From the NCBI GenBank assembly GCA_945872875.1, contig CAMCBB010000070.1, positions 1-9,105 of the forward strand: a stretch of 9,105 nucleotides of DNA, read 5' to 3'. The DNA is from Flavobacterium psychrophilum. Its GTDB lineage: Bacteria > Bacteroidota > Bacteroidia > Flavobacteriales > Flavobacteriaceae. A program made the position numbers and the translations under genes. The number at the start of each line of letters is the position of its first letter. Positions within the stretch are counted from its first letter, which is position 1. Under the pieces are notes generated by a model. The model saw only the letters and a program-made list of their open reading frames with translations, ran no database searches and was not told the origin of the DNA. Positions 1 to 6,516 of the stretch are shown in pieces.

Positions 1-465
1 AAACAAAAAGTCTACGATTGTGCCGATTGTTATTTAAGATTGAAAACAATCAAATTTTTAAAGGAGGCCAATGCCGAATTCATGGAGAAAGGCTACCGCA
101 TTAAGTTATTTGATTGCTACCGTCCGTTGGATATTCAAAAGAAAATGTTTGAATTGGTTCCCAATGCCGATTATGTTGCCGATCCTAGCAAAGGTTCAGT
201 GCACAACAGAGGCGGCGCTGTTGATATTACGCTAATAACCGCCAACGGTAAAGAAGTAGATATGGGAACACCTTTTGATTTTTTTGGTCCAGAGGCAGGT
301 CATAATTACCAAGGGTTTTCAAGAAGAATATTAAAGAACAGAGCTTACCTTAAAGAAGTCATGCTTAAACATAACTTCAAAGCCTTCAGTTCGGAGTGGT
401 GGCATTATAATTTATCGGAAAGCACAAAAGATAAATTATCAAATTTTAAATGGAACTGCAATTAA
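1..465 (+). CDS. D-Ala-D-Ala dipeptidase, VanX/DdpX type (M15D), 5' end missing
   Basis: This is a zinc dipeptidase of the M15D family, which hydrolyses free D-alanyl-D-alanine; in non-resistant bacteria the role is usually cell-wall dipeptide turnover. The reading frame is open from base 1, and the codons before the TTG at 40 encode VYDCADCYLR, which matches the family's conserved segment before its first helix. The true start therefore lies left of the window and an N-terminal part is missing. Visible active-site features are the conserved Arg in DCYRP (codon 121-123), the SxHxxGxAxD zinc motif read as SVHNRGGAVD (His at 202-204, Asp at 223-225), and the C-terminal EWWH, with the catalytic Glu at 394-396 and the third zinc ligand His at 403-405. 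All expected catalytic residues are present. Its TAA stop overlaps the stop of the opposing gene by 4 bp. A linked vancomycin-resistance function is not suggested, because no vanH or vanA-like gene is visible. The family is confident; the physiological role is inferred. Confidence 0.9.
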   Translation, partial: KQKVYDCADCYLRLKTIKFLKEANAEFMEKGYRIKLFDCYRPLDIQKKMFELVPNADYVADPSKGSVHNRGGAVDITLITANGKEVDMGTPFDFFGPEAGHNYQGFSRRILKNRAYLKEVMLKHNFKAFSSEWWHYNLSESTKDKLSNFKWNCN

Positions 466-731
466 GTTTTTCTTTTTTTATGGGCTTTTAGAAAGTTCCA
501 AATTTTAGGATCCATGCGGCCATAGAAATTTTCTGTGCTAATTTCAATAACAATAATACTTTTGTTTTCATTGCCCTCGGTGATTTTTTCATAGATCTCT
601 TTGGCACTCAATTCACTTGAAACCATCCAATTATCTGAAAAATATTTCACCCATTCACCTAATAATTTCACCTTATTTTCAAATATATGGTTGTCGAAGG
701 AACGATATTGAATTAAATATACCTTTTTCAT
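462..731 (-). CDS. Small Cas2/VapD-like protein ('SinR family' of databases)
   Basis: This 89-residue protein starts with a beta strand (KKVYLIQYR), followed by a helix and a GEWVKYFSDNWMV segment. Next come an SAKEIYEKI helix, a second strand (SIIVIEIS) and a C-terminal WNFLK. From memory this order, especially the G-x-W-x-x-Y/H-x-x-x-x-W-x-V core and the terminal W-L/F-K, matches small ferredoxin-fold proteins that databases call 'SinR family'. Those resemble Cas2 and VapD and are unrelated to Bacillus SinR. The aspartate that ends strand 1 in Cas2 (YD) is replaced here by Arg (YR), so nuclease activity is doubtful. The gene starts 1 nt after the stop of the upstream membrane-protein gene (TAA-A-ATG), so it is almost certainly co-transcribed and probably translationally coupled. 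Its stop shares TTAA with the converging dipeptidase gene. No CRISPR array or other cas gene is visible. That it is a gene is fairly sure; the family call is moderate and the function unknown. Confidence 0.65.
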   Translation of the reverse strand: MKKVYLIQYRSFDNHIFENKVKLLGEWVKYFSDNWMVSSELSAKEIYEKITEGNENKSIIVIEISTENFYGRMDPKIWNFLKAHKKRKT

Positions 732-732
732 T

Positions 733-1506
733 TTATTTTAAATTTATTTGATATTGGGATTTGAATTCGGCTAATCGTGATTTCCAGATACCTGACCATT
801 CAATTTCAACTTTAAAAGTAACCAAACTGTGATTTTGAGAATACAATCCGAAAGTAGCAATCCAGGTGCCGTTGTTTTTTTCCACATGATTTGTAATACC
901 ACCAATCATAATTTTAGACGGACTTGTTACAGTGCCTGAGTCGGGTTTGGATATTTTTTCGGGAACAGTAATGAATACAATATCTATCAATCGCTTTACG
1001 CCAGCTGGCAAAACCATTGTAGTTGATTCAGAGCCATTCCAGGGTAGCGATTTTCCATAGCATTCTATTTCCTGAATTATTGTAGAATCCTTGGCTTTAA
1101 ATTCTAGTTTTTCAATAAGTAATTCTGTATTTACAGATGAAATATTACCAATATTTTGTATTTCAATCCTTGAAATGTATTTGTTTGCTACTAGAGCCCG
1201 ATTGGTAGATTCAGTTTCAACATCATTAAATCCTTCAATGGTTATTTGCGATGGTTTGCTTAAAATGAGTCGGGGTCTTTTCCAATATTCTCTTAAATCA
1301 TCCTTAAATAAGGCAACTAAGACGGCGCATAAAGTAATAAAGGCAGATATTATTGAAACTATAAATCTATAATATTCCGATTTGTTTAAAACATCAGTTT
1401 CTGGGTAATCGGCTTTTAAGATTTCAATTGGAAAATAATTTCCAATCGCATAGGCAATTATCGATAAAATGATAAGAGCTAGGAACTTAAAGTACTTTTT
1501 TTGCAT
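733..1506 (-). CDS. Two-helix membrane protein with cytoplasmic beta-rich domain, function unknown
   Basis: I do not recognise a named function. The 257-residue protein has two hydrophobic helices, about residues 6-26 and 46-67, separated by a short loop. Directly after helix 2 comes a charged stretch, KDDLREYWKRPRL. By the positive-inside rule, both the N-terminus and the C-terminal domain of about 190 residues should be cytoplasmic. That domain is beta-rich and contains IEIQNIGNISSVNTEL, which resembles the 'R-x-x-N-x-G-x-x-x-A-x-N-V' strand pair found in a widespread uncharacterised family with the layout TM-TM-(K/R)xxRPxL-Ig-like domain. No catalytic motif is apparent. The ATG at 1504-1506 is the first in the frame before helix 1 and has only a weak purine leader. 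The gene is first in a minus-strand pair, followed after 1 nt by the Cas2-like gene. A membrane-anchored sensor or scaffold role is only inference. Confidence 0.7.
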   Translation of the reverse strand: MQKKYFKFLALIILSIIAYAIGNYFPIEILKADYPETDVLNKSEYYRFIVSIISAFITLCAVLVALFKDDLREYWKRPRLILSKPSQITIEGFNDVETESTNRALVANKYISRIEIQNIGNISSVNTELLIEKLEFKAKDSTIIQEIECYGKSLPWNGSESTTMVLPAGVKRLIDIVFITVPEKISKPDSGTVTSPSKIMIGGITNHVEKNNGTWIATFGLYSQNHSLVTFKVEIEWSGIWKSRLAEFKSQYQINLK

Positions 1507-1597
1507 TTGCTATTCTTTTACAGATTTACTAATTGTAATCCATTAGAATGCAGGTAGGGGTAGAAGTGGGTTTTCTATTACTAAATATAGCAAATTA

Positions 1598-1630
1598 TTT
1601 TTACATAACTTAGGTTTTTTGTTAAATTTG
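1598..1630 (+). promoter_or_regulatory. Candidate Bacteroidota promoter for the esterase gene
   Basis: TAAATTTG at 1623-1630 fits the Bacteroidota -7 consensus TAnnTTTG exactly. A T-run (1598-1602) sits about 20 bases upstream, where the -33 TTG element is expected, but it lacks the G. The predicted transcript would have a leader of roughly 15-20 nt before the ATG at 1654. In A+T-rich DNA such matches arise by chance, so this is only a candidate. I saw no equally good -7 element for the divergent membrane-protein gene in the same 147-bp spacer. Confidence 0.4.
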
Positions 1631-1653
1631 ATTTCTAATTAGTTTTTACAACC

Positions 1654-2577
1654 ATGAAAATAAAAAATATATTCTTTTTATTTATTGCAACTTCGGTAAT
1701 AGGTCAAACTTTGCCAAAAGTAGCAACAGGAACCATTGAGCGCATTGAAAATTTTAAATCTCAATTTGTAACCGAACGCACTATAGATATTTGGTTGCCT
1801 GAAAATTATTCGGCTAAGAAAAAATATTCGGTTTTATACATGCACGATGGGCAGATGCTTTATGATCCCGAAACTACCTGGAATAAACAGGCATGGGATG
1901 TAGATGATATTTTAGGAAAGTTGATGCAAGAATCTAAAATTCAAGATGTAATTGTAGTGGGAATGTTTAATGGAGGTAGTACGCGTCATGCTGATTATTT
2001 TCCGCAAAGACCTTTTGAAAGTTTAACTCCCTTCCAACAAGATTCGATTTATAAAGCCAATAGAAGCAATGGGCAAAGTGTATTTAATAACGGAAAAATA
2101 AATTCAGACAATTACTTGAAATTCATAGTTCAAGAAGTGAAACCATTAATTGATAAAAAATACTCTGTTTACACGGATAAAGAACACACTTTTGTTGCGG
2201 GTAGCAGCATGGGAGGTTTAATTTCGATGTATGCCATTTGCGAATATCCAACTATTTTTGGTGGAGCCGCTTGTTTGTCAACCCATTGGCCTGGGATTTT
2301 TGGTATTAAAGGAAACCCAATTCCGGATGCTTTTTTTAACTATTTGAAATTGCATCTACCTAATCCAAAAGACCACAAAATCTATTTTGATTATGGAACT
2401 GAAACTTTAGATGCAATGTATGAAACACTTCAACCTCAAGTAGATGACATTATGAACTTAAAAGGTTTTTCAAATAGCAATTGGATGACCAAGAAGTTTG
2501 TTGGTGACGACCACAGTGAAAAAGCATGGAAAGGTAGATTTACTATTCCGATGGAATTTTTAATGCACAAGGATTAA
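1654..2577 (+). CDS. Secreted alpha/beta-hydrolase, esterase D/Fes-like (PF00756-type)
   Basis: This is a serine hydrolase of the putative esterase family, which includes esterase D, feruloyl esterases and siderophore esterases such as Fes/IroE. The N-terminus has a short basic region (MKIKN) and a hydrophobic core to about residue 16. Cleavage after G17 (VIG-Q) is plausible, so the enzyme is likely exported. YMHDGQMLYD near residues 62-71 is the family's conserved strand and oxyanion-hole region. The nucleophile elbow is GSSMG, with Ser185. The acid is probably in GTETLD (E250 or D253), and the base is His287 in DDHSEKAW. Length (307 aa) is normal for the family. The substrate cannot be read from sequence: acyl or feruloyl sugars, siderophore esters and others are all possible, and no TonB receptor or polysaccharide locus is adjacent. 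The TAA stop overlaps the stop of the converging mvaS by 4 bp. Confidence 0.88.
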   Translation: MKIKNIFFLFIATSVIGQTLPKVATGTIERIENFKSQFVTERTIDIWLPENYSAKKKYSVLYMHDGQMLYDPETTWNKQAWDVDDILGKLMQESKIQDVIVVGMFNGGSTRHADYFPQRPFESLTPFQQDSIYKANRSNGQSVFNNGKINSDNYLKFIVQEVKPLIDKKYSVYTDKEHTFVAGSSMGGLISMYAICEYPTIFGGAACLSTHWPGIFGIKGNPIPDAFFNYLKLHLPNPKDHKIYFDYGTETLDAMYETLQPQVDDIMNLKGFSNSNWMTKKFVGDDHSEKAWKGRFTIPMEFLMHKD

Positions 2578-3896
2578 ACTAATTTATAGTACCTCGCGCC
2601 AATTAAAACCGGATTTTCTTTTTCAATATAATCCAATACAAATTCATTTTTAGGCATTAAAACCGATAGGTTTCGTTCTTTTTTGTGTAAAGAAATGTAG
2701 GTACCAAAATCAATTTCGGTACTGTTACTTAATAAGTCAAATAATCCAACTTTAGCAATAACATCTTGCCATTGCGGCTGTACTTCTGCCTCAAAAACTT
2801 TGGCTTTTGAACCACTTCCATAGGCAATGAACCCCATTTTTTTGTTTGCAATATCGTTTTCATTTTGCAAATGATATTCTAAAGTAGAAAGCAGGCCTAA
2901 AAAGATCGATCCGGTATACATGTTTCCAATTTGCCCAGAGGCAATTTCAGATGGAAAAATTGCTTTGGATACAAAATCTAAATAATCCTCACTTTTGGCA
3001 ATGACTTTGATTTCTTCGGTAAGTTGGTTTTCTTTTGCATAAATCTCTACAAAAGTTCTACGCGCCTGAAAACAATAGGGAAGGTGCATTAATACATTTT
3101 CCCAATTCTTATATATGGATTCCGTTTTATTGGTTAATTCTTTGAAGTTAAAATAAGCTTCACTTGTTCTATTTATATAGCATTCGTTTGAATAATGCCC
3201 ATCAAAAACGGGTTGTTCTTTGTAGATTGAAATTTCATTTTCAAGTATTCCAAACCACTCTGGATTATCGGTTGTATTTAGGATTTCATTTTTAGTAAAG
3301 TTGCGTCTTGGTTTAAAGAAGTCAAAAACGCCATCGGCAGAAATTCCTACTTCATTAGAAAAAGCCAACAATCTCGGATTGGCAGTAATTAACATAGCAA
3401 TTGCTCCGGCTCCTTGGGTGTATTCACCAGAAGAATTTAAATCATATTTGGCATTGTCTGTGGCTACAACAATTGCTTTTTTAGTTGGATTTAATCGAAT
3501 GAAATCTAATGTAGTTTGCAAAGCATCAACAGCACCAATACAAGCAAAAGTCATATCTAGTGTATCGCATTTTCTAAAACTTCCTGCGCCATAATGCTGC
3601 TCTAAAAGAGCTGTAATATAGGAAGCAATAGGTTTTGATGAATCTACCGAACTTTCAGTTCCAACATAAATTCGAGAAATTTCTTGTGGGTTAATTTGCT
3701 CTTGTTGCAGTAATTTAAACACAGCGTTGGTGGCAAAAGTTACCACATCATTATGAACATCAGGAAAGCTCATCTTTTGCAATCCTAATCCTTTAATCAG
3801 TTTGTCGGGCTCAATATCTCGGTTTACCGCAAGAGTTTGAATTGGTAAATGTATTTTTGGAAGATCTATTGAAATGCTATCGATTCCTACTTTCAT
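2574..3896 (-). CDS. mvaS: Hydroxymethylglutaryl-CoA synthase (mevalonate pathway)
   Basis: HMG-CoA synthase condenses acetyl-CoA with acetoacetyl-CoA, the first committed step of the mevalonate pathway to isoprenoids (quinone side chains, carotenoids, undecaprenyl carrier). The thiolase-fold protein keeps the three catalytic residues of bacterial MvaS: Glu81 in YVGTESSVDS, Cys119 in TFACIGAVDALQ, and His271 in MHLPYCFQARR. Other typical segments are VVATDNAKY, the GEYTQGAGAIAM strand and QPVFDGHYS. At 440 residues it is slightly longer than firmicute MvaS and fits the flavobacterial form as I recall it. A polyketide beta-branching HMG synthase is the main alternative, but nothing nearby encodes polyketide synthesis. 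The ATG at 3894-3896 is right before the conserved N-terminal VGIDSISIDLP strand and has no Shine-Dalgarno. The gene stands alone on the minus strand, divergent from the HD-domain gene and convergent with the esterase gene. Confidence 0.95.
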   Translation of the reverse strand: MKVGIDSISIDLPKIHLPIQTLAVNRDIEPDKLIKGLGLQKMSFPDVHNDVVTFATNAVFKLLQQEQINPQEISRIYVGTESSVDSSKPIASYITALLEQHYGAGSFRKCDTLDMTFACIGAVDALQTTLDFIRLNPTKKAIVVATDNAKYDLNSSGEYTQGAGAIAMLITANPRLLAFSNEVGISADGVFDFFKPRRNFTKNEILNTTDNPEWFGILENEISIYKEQPVFDGHYSNECYINRTSEAYFNFKELTNKTESIYKNWENVLMHLPYCFQARRTFVEIYAKENQLTEEIKVIAKSEDYLDFVSKAIFPSEIASGQIGNMYTGSIFLGLLSTLEYHLQNENDIANKKMGFIAYGSGSKAKVFEAEVQPQWQDVIAKVGLFDLLSNSTEIDFGTYISLHKKERNLSVLMPKNEFVLDYIEKENPVLIGARYYKLV

Positions 3897-3914
3897 AATT
3901 TAATATATTTTAGG

Positions 3915-3922
3915 CAAATTTA
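3915..3922 (-). promoter_or_regulatory. Candidate -7 promoter element for mvaS
   Basis: On the minus strand this reads TAAATTTG, an exact TAnnTTTG match, ending 18 bases before the mvaS ATG. It would give a very short leader. No TTG lies at the expected 17-23 base spacing upstream, so support is only half of a promoter. Confidence 0.3.
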
Positions 3923-4128
3923 TCAATTGCAAATTCAAAATAATATTAACAAATTATAATTTTTATATAAATAAAGTCGATTTATGAATGTGATAATTTT
4001 AAAGGTAATTTAGATGTTATTTTTTTATTTTTCCTAATTATTTATGCAGATAGTAAAAGAATTAAAATAATCAATCATGCATAATCTTAACTGAGGATCA
4101 TTCCAATAATTATTATTCAAAAAAATAG

Positions 4129-4136
4129 TACATTTG
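4129..4136 (+). promoter_or_regulatory. Candidate -7 promoter element for the HD-lpx gene cluster
   Basis: TACATTTG fits TAnnTTTG exactly and lies 26 bases before the GTG start at 4163, giving a leader of about 20 nt. The region upstream is very A+T-rich, but I find no TTG at the usual -33 spacing. If real, this would be the main promoter for the genes from the HD protein through efp. The rest of the 266-bp divergent spacer (3897-4162) holds no gene or clear hairpin that I can see. Confidence 0.35.
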
Positions 4137-4162
4137 TGATATAAAAAATAACCGATTCTATT

Positions 4163-5398
4163 GTGATTGCAACCAATAAACTCAAGATTTTCAACGACCC
4201 AATTTATGGGTTTATTACCATTCCCAACTCCTTAATTTACGATTTAATTCAGCATCCTTATTTTCAGCGTTTACGCAGAATATCTCAAATGGGATTGTCT
4301 TATTTGGTTTATCCTGGCGCACATCACACAAGATTTCATCATGCTTTAGGCTGCATGCATATTATGCAAAAAGCAGTTCAAACCCTCCGATTTAAAGGAG
4401 TTGCTATATCAAACGAAGAAGAAAATGCTTTATATATTGCCATTTTGCTTCATGATATTGGTCACGGACCTTTTAGTCATGCTATGGAACACAGTATTGT
4501 AGAAGAAGTGCATCACGAAGAAATTTCACTTAAATTCATGAATGCATTAAATGAAGAATTTGAAGGAAAATTAGATTTAGCCATTCAAATTTTTAAAGGC
4601 GAATACCACCGTAAATTTATGCTTCAGTTGATTTCAAGTCAGTTGGATATGGATCGAATGGATTACTTAAAACGCGACAGTTTTTATAGTGGGGTAGCAG
4701 AAGGAAACATCAACAGCGATCGATTGATTCAAATGATGAATGTACAAGATGATGTACTTGTTATTGAAGAAAAAGGTATCTTTTCTGTAGAGAAATTTTT
4801 AGTAGCAAGACGATTAATGTATTGGCAAGCCTACTTGCATAAAACATCTGTTGTAGCCGAAATCACTTTAACTAAAATACTCAAAAGAGCCAAAGAATTG
4901 ACTCAAAAAGGAGCACATTTGGAATGTAGTAAACCGCTATCCTTTTTCCTGAATAATAAGATTACCACAGACACATTTAATTTAAATGAACTAATTACCT
5001 TTTCACAATTAGATGATTATGATGTACTTGGAGCGATAAAATCTTGGCAATTTCATTCCGATTTTGTTTTAAGTTCTTTAAGTAAAATGATTATCAATAG
5101 AGATTTATTGAAAATAATTGTACTGGATGAAAAAGTAGATGCCGAACTATTAATACAGTATAAAAATAAAATAACCAGTTTGTATTCGTTAACAGATAAA
5201 GAAGCTAACTATTTTGTTTTTAAAGGAAAACTGAAAAACCAAGCCTATAATAAAGAAAGCGAACCTATAAGCATATTGAAAAAAGATGGAGAAATTGAAA
5301 ATCTAGTTGATTCTTCAGATCAATTACAGGTAAAAGCACTTTCTAAATCGGTAATAAAATATTACATCTGTTTCCCAAAAGTACTCTTAGATATCTAG
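4163..5398 (+). CDS. HD-domain phosphohydrolase (COG1078/YwfO-like, SAMHD1-related)
   Basis: This is a metal-dependent phosphohydrolase of the HD superfamily, in the branch related to dGTPases and SAMHD1. Family members that have been tested hydrolyse dNTPs to deoxynucleoside plus triphosphate, but the substrate here is unproven. The metal-binding set is complete: His60 in TRFHHALG, His97-Asp98 in LLHDIGHGPFSHA, and Asp164 in QLDMDRMDYLKRD. Arg165, Tyr168 and Asp172 fall where SAMHD1 has its nucleotide-contacting Lys312, Tyr315 and Asp319. The N-terminal NDPIYGFI and HPYFQRLRRI segments are hallmarks of the group. The C-terminal part, after about residue 200, is less conserved. The start is GTG at 4163; an in-frame stop at 4142-4144 and no upstream ATG leave little alternative (ATT at 4160 is the only other one). 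Length (411 aa) is normal. The gene lies 74 bp upstream of lpxD on the same strand, an arrangement I recall from other flavobacteria. Confidence 0.9.
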   Translation: MIATNKLKIFNDPIYGFITIPNSLIYDLIQHPYFQRLRRISQMGLSYLVYPGAHHTRFHHALGCMHIMQKAVQTLRFKGVAISNEEENALYIAILLHDIGHGPFSHAMEHSIVEEVHHEEISLKFMNALNEEFEGKLDLAIQIFKGEYHRKFMLQLISSQLDMDRMDYLKRDSFYSGVAEGNINSDRLIQMMNVQDDVLVIEEKGIFSVEKFLVARRLMYWQAYLHKTSVVAEITLTKILKRAKELTQKGAHLECSKPLSFFLNNKITTDTFNLNELITFSQLDDYDVLGAIKSWQFHSDFVLSSLSKMIINRDLLKIIVLDEKVDAELLIQYKNKITSLYSLTDKEANYFVFKGKLKNQAYNKESEPISILKKDGEIENLVDSSDQLQVKALSKSVIKYYICFPKVLLDI

Positions 5399-5416
5399 TG
5401 TTTAAATTAATTTTCA

Positions 5417-5424
5417 TATTTTTG
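5417..5424 (+). promoter_or_regulatory. Candidate internal -7 promoter element before lpxD
   Basis: TATTTTTG matches TAnnTTTG and sits in the 74-bp gap between the HD gene and lpxD, giving a leader of about 40 nt. No TTG is seen at the normal upstream spacing. It may let lpxD-lpxC/fabZ-lpxA-efp be transcribed apart from the HD gene, but the evidence is weak. Confidence 0.3.
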
Positions 5425-5472
5425 CCACTATTCTTATTCCATCAAATTTAGTTGGAGTATAATTTTGATTAA

Positions 5473-6492
5473 ATGAAATTCACAGCAGAACAAATTGCGG
5501 GTATTTTAAACGGCGAAGTAGTAGGTAATCCTAATGCTGAAGTGAGCAAGTTGGCTAAAATTGAGGAAGGGATTCCTGGATCTTTAACATTTTTGTCCAA
5601 TCCAAAATATCAAAATTATATCTACACAACCCAGGCAACGGTTACCATTGTAAACAAAAATTTCGAACCAGAAAATCCAATTACCACTACTTTAATTAAA
5701 GTAGATGATCCCTATCAAGCTTTTTCCAAACTTTTAGAATATTACAATCAAGTTAAATTAATGAAATCGGGGATTGAACAACCTTCTGTTATTTCAGAAG
5801 GAGTTACTTATGGTGATGATTTATATTTAGGTAGTTTTTGTTATGTTGGGAAGAATGTAAAAATTGGAAATAATGTAAAAATATACCCAAATACTTTTAT
5901 TGGAGACAATGTAGTAATAGGAGATAATTGTGTCTTTTTTGCAGGTGTTAGAGTTTATTCTGAAACCGAAATTGGAAATAACTGTGTTATACATTCAGGA
6001 GCTATTGTTGCTTCTGATGGGTTTGGCTTTGCGCCGCATGAAGATGGAACTTACAGTAAAATTCCACAAATTGGAAATGTAATTTTAGAAGATGATGTTG
6101 AGATTGGCGCATGCACTACTATCGATAGAGCTACAATGGGTTCGACAATTATTAGAAAAGGTGCAAAATTAGATAATCAAATTCAAATTGCGCATAATGT
6201 AGAAGTTGGAGAAAATACCGTTATTGCTGCTCAAACCGGAATTGCAGGTTCTACCAAAATTGGTAAAAACTGTATGATTGGTGGTCAAGTTGGAGTTGCT
6301 GGACATATTACAATTGGAGATAATGTAAGAATTCAAGCACAATCCGGAATTGGAAAATCATTGAAAGATGGAGAAGTAGTTCAAGGATCTCCCGCTTTTA
6401 CTTATGGTGACTTTAGTAAATCGTATGTTCATTTCAGAAATTTACCAAAAATCGTATCCGATTTTGATGCATTAAAAAAGAAATTAGAATAA
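5473..6492 (+). CDS. lpxD: UDP-3-O-acylglucosamine N-acyltransferase
   Basis: LpxD transfers a 3-hydroxyacyl chain from acyl carrier protein to the 2-amino group of UDP-3-O-acyl-glucosamine, the third step of lipid A synthesis, in the cytoplasm. The first ~100 residues form the uridine-binding domain (FTAEQIAGILNGEVVGN, GSLTFLSNPKY). From about residue 105 the protein is a left-handed beta helix of hexapeptide repeats (IGNNVKI, IGDNVVIGDN and so on). The catalytic His241 lies in QIQIAHNVEVG, equivalent to E. coli His239. His278 in GVAGHITIG corresponds to His276. The SDGFGFAPHEDGTYSKIPQIG segment is the family signature before the active site. A C-terminal helix (about 315-339) closes the trimer. 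Length (339 aa) is normal. ATG at 5473 gives the expected N-terminus; there is no Shine-Dalgarno. The next gene, lpxC-fabZ, starts 24 bp downstream. Confidence 0.97.
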   Translation: MKFTAEQIAGILNGEVVGNPNAEVSKLAKIEEGIPGSLTFLSNPKYQNYIYTTQATVTIVNKNFEPENPITTTLIKVDDPYQAFSKLLEYYNQVKLMKSGIEQPSVISEGVTYGDDLYLGSFCYVGKNVKIGNNVKIYPNTFIGDNVVIGDNCVFFAGVRVYSETEIGNNCVIHSGAIVASDGFGFAPHEDGTYSKIPQIGNVILEDDVEIGACTTIDRATMGSTIIRKGAKLDNQIQIAHNVEVGENTVIAAQTGIAGSTKIGKNCMIGGQVGVAGHITIGDNVRIQAQSGIGKSLKDGEVVQGSPAFTYGDFSKSYVHFRNLPKIVSDFDALKKKLE

Positions 6493-6516
6493 AATTTATA
6501 CAAATAGAATTAAATT

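Noticed and set aside
40..42. TTG as the start of the dipeptidase gene
   Set aside because: The frame stays open to base 1 and the upstream codons encode the conserved VYDCADCYLR segment, so the gene is truncated by the window edge and does not begin here.
1..465. Vancomycin-resistance gene
   Set aside because: Only a VanX-family dipeptidase is present, with no vanH, vanA/B-type ligase or two-component regulator; such dipeptidases are common in bacteria without resistance.
462..731. Part of a CRISPR-Cas locus because of the Cas2-like product
   Set aside because: No repeat-spacer array and no cas1 or other cas gene is visible, and the flanking genes are a peptidase and a membrane protein.
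1091..1372. 93-codon + strand open frame
   Set aside because: It lies wholly inside the minus-strand membrane-protein gene, has no recognisable protein features, and the opposing frame encodes clear helices and domain motifs.
1551..1570. Purine/G-rich tract (CAGGTAGGGGTAGAAGTGGG) as a G-quadruplex or REP element
   Set aside because: Only two runs of three or more Gs are present, too few for a quadruplex, and no second copy or inverted partner is seen in the window.
3301..3594. 97-codon + strand open frame
   Set aside because: It is antisense to the conserved catalytic-Cys region of mvaS and shows no family resemblance; it is a shadow of that gene.
5460..5467. TAATTTTG as a -7 element for lpxD
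   Set aside because: It ends only 5 bases before the ATG, which would leave almost no leader; the match at 5417-5424 is better placed.
5830..6380. Repetitive ATTGGAGATAAT-like DNA in lpxD (and similarly in lpxA) as a DNA repeat
   Set aside because: It is explained by the hexapeptide repeats (IGDNV-type) of the left-handed beta helix in the encoded proteins.
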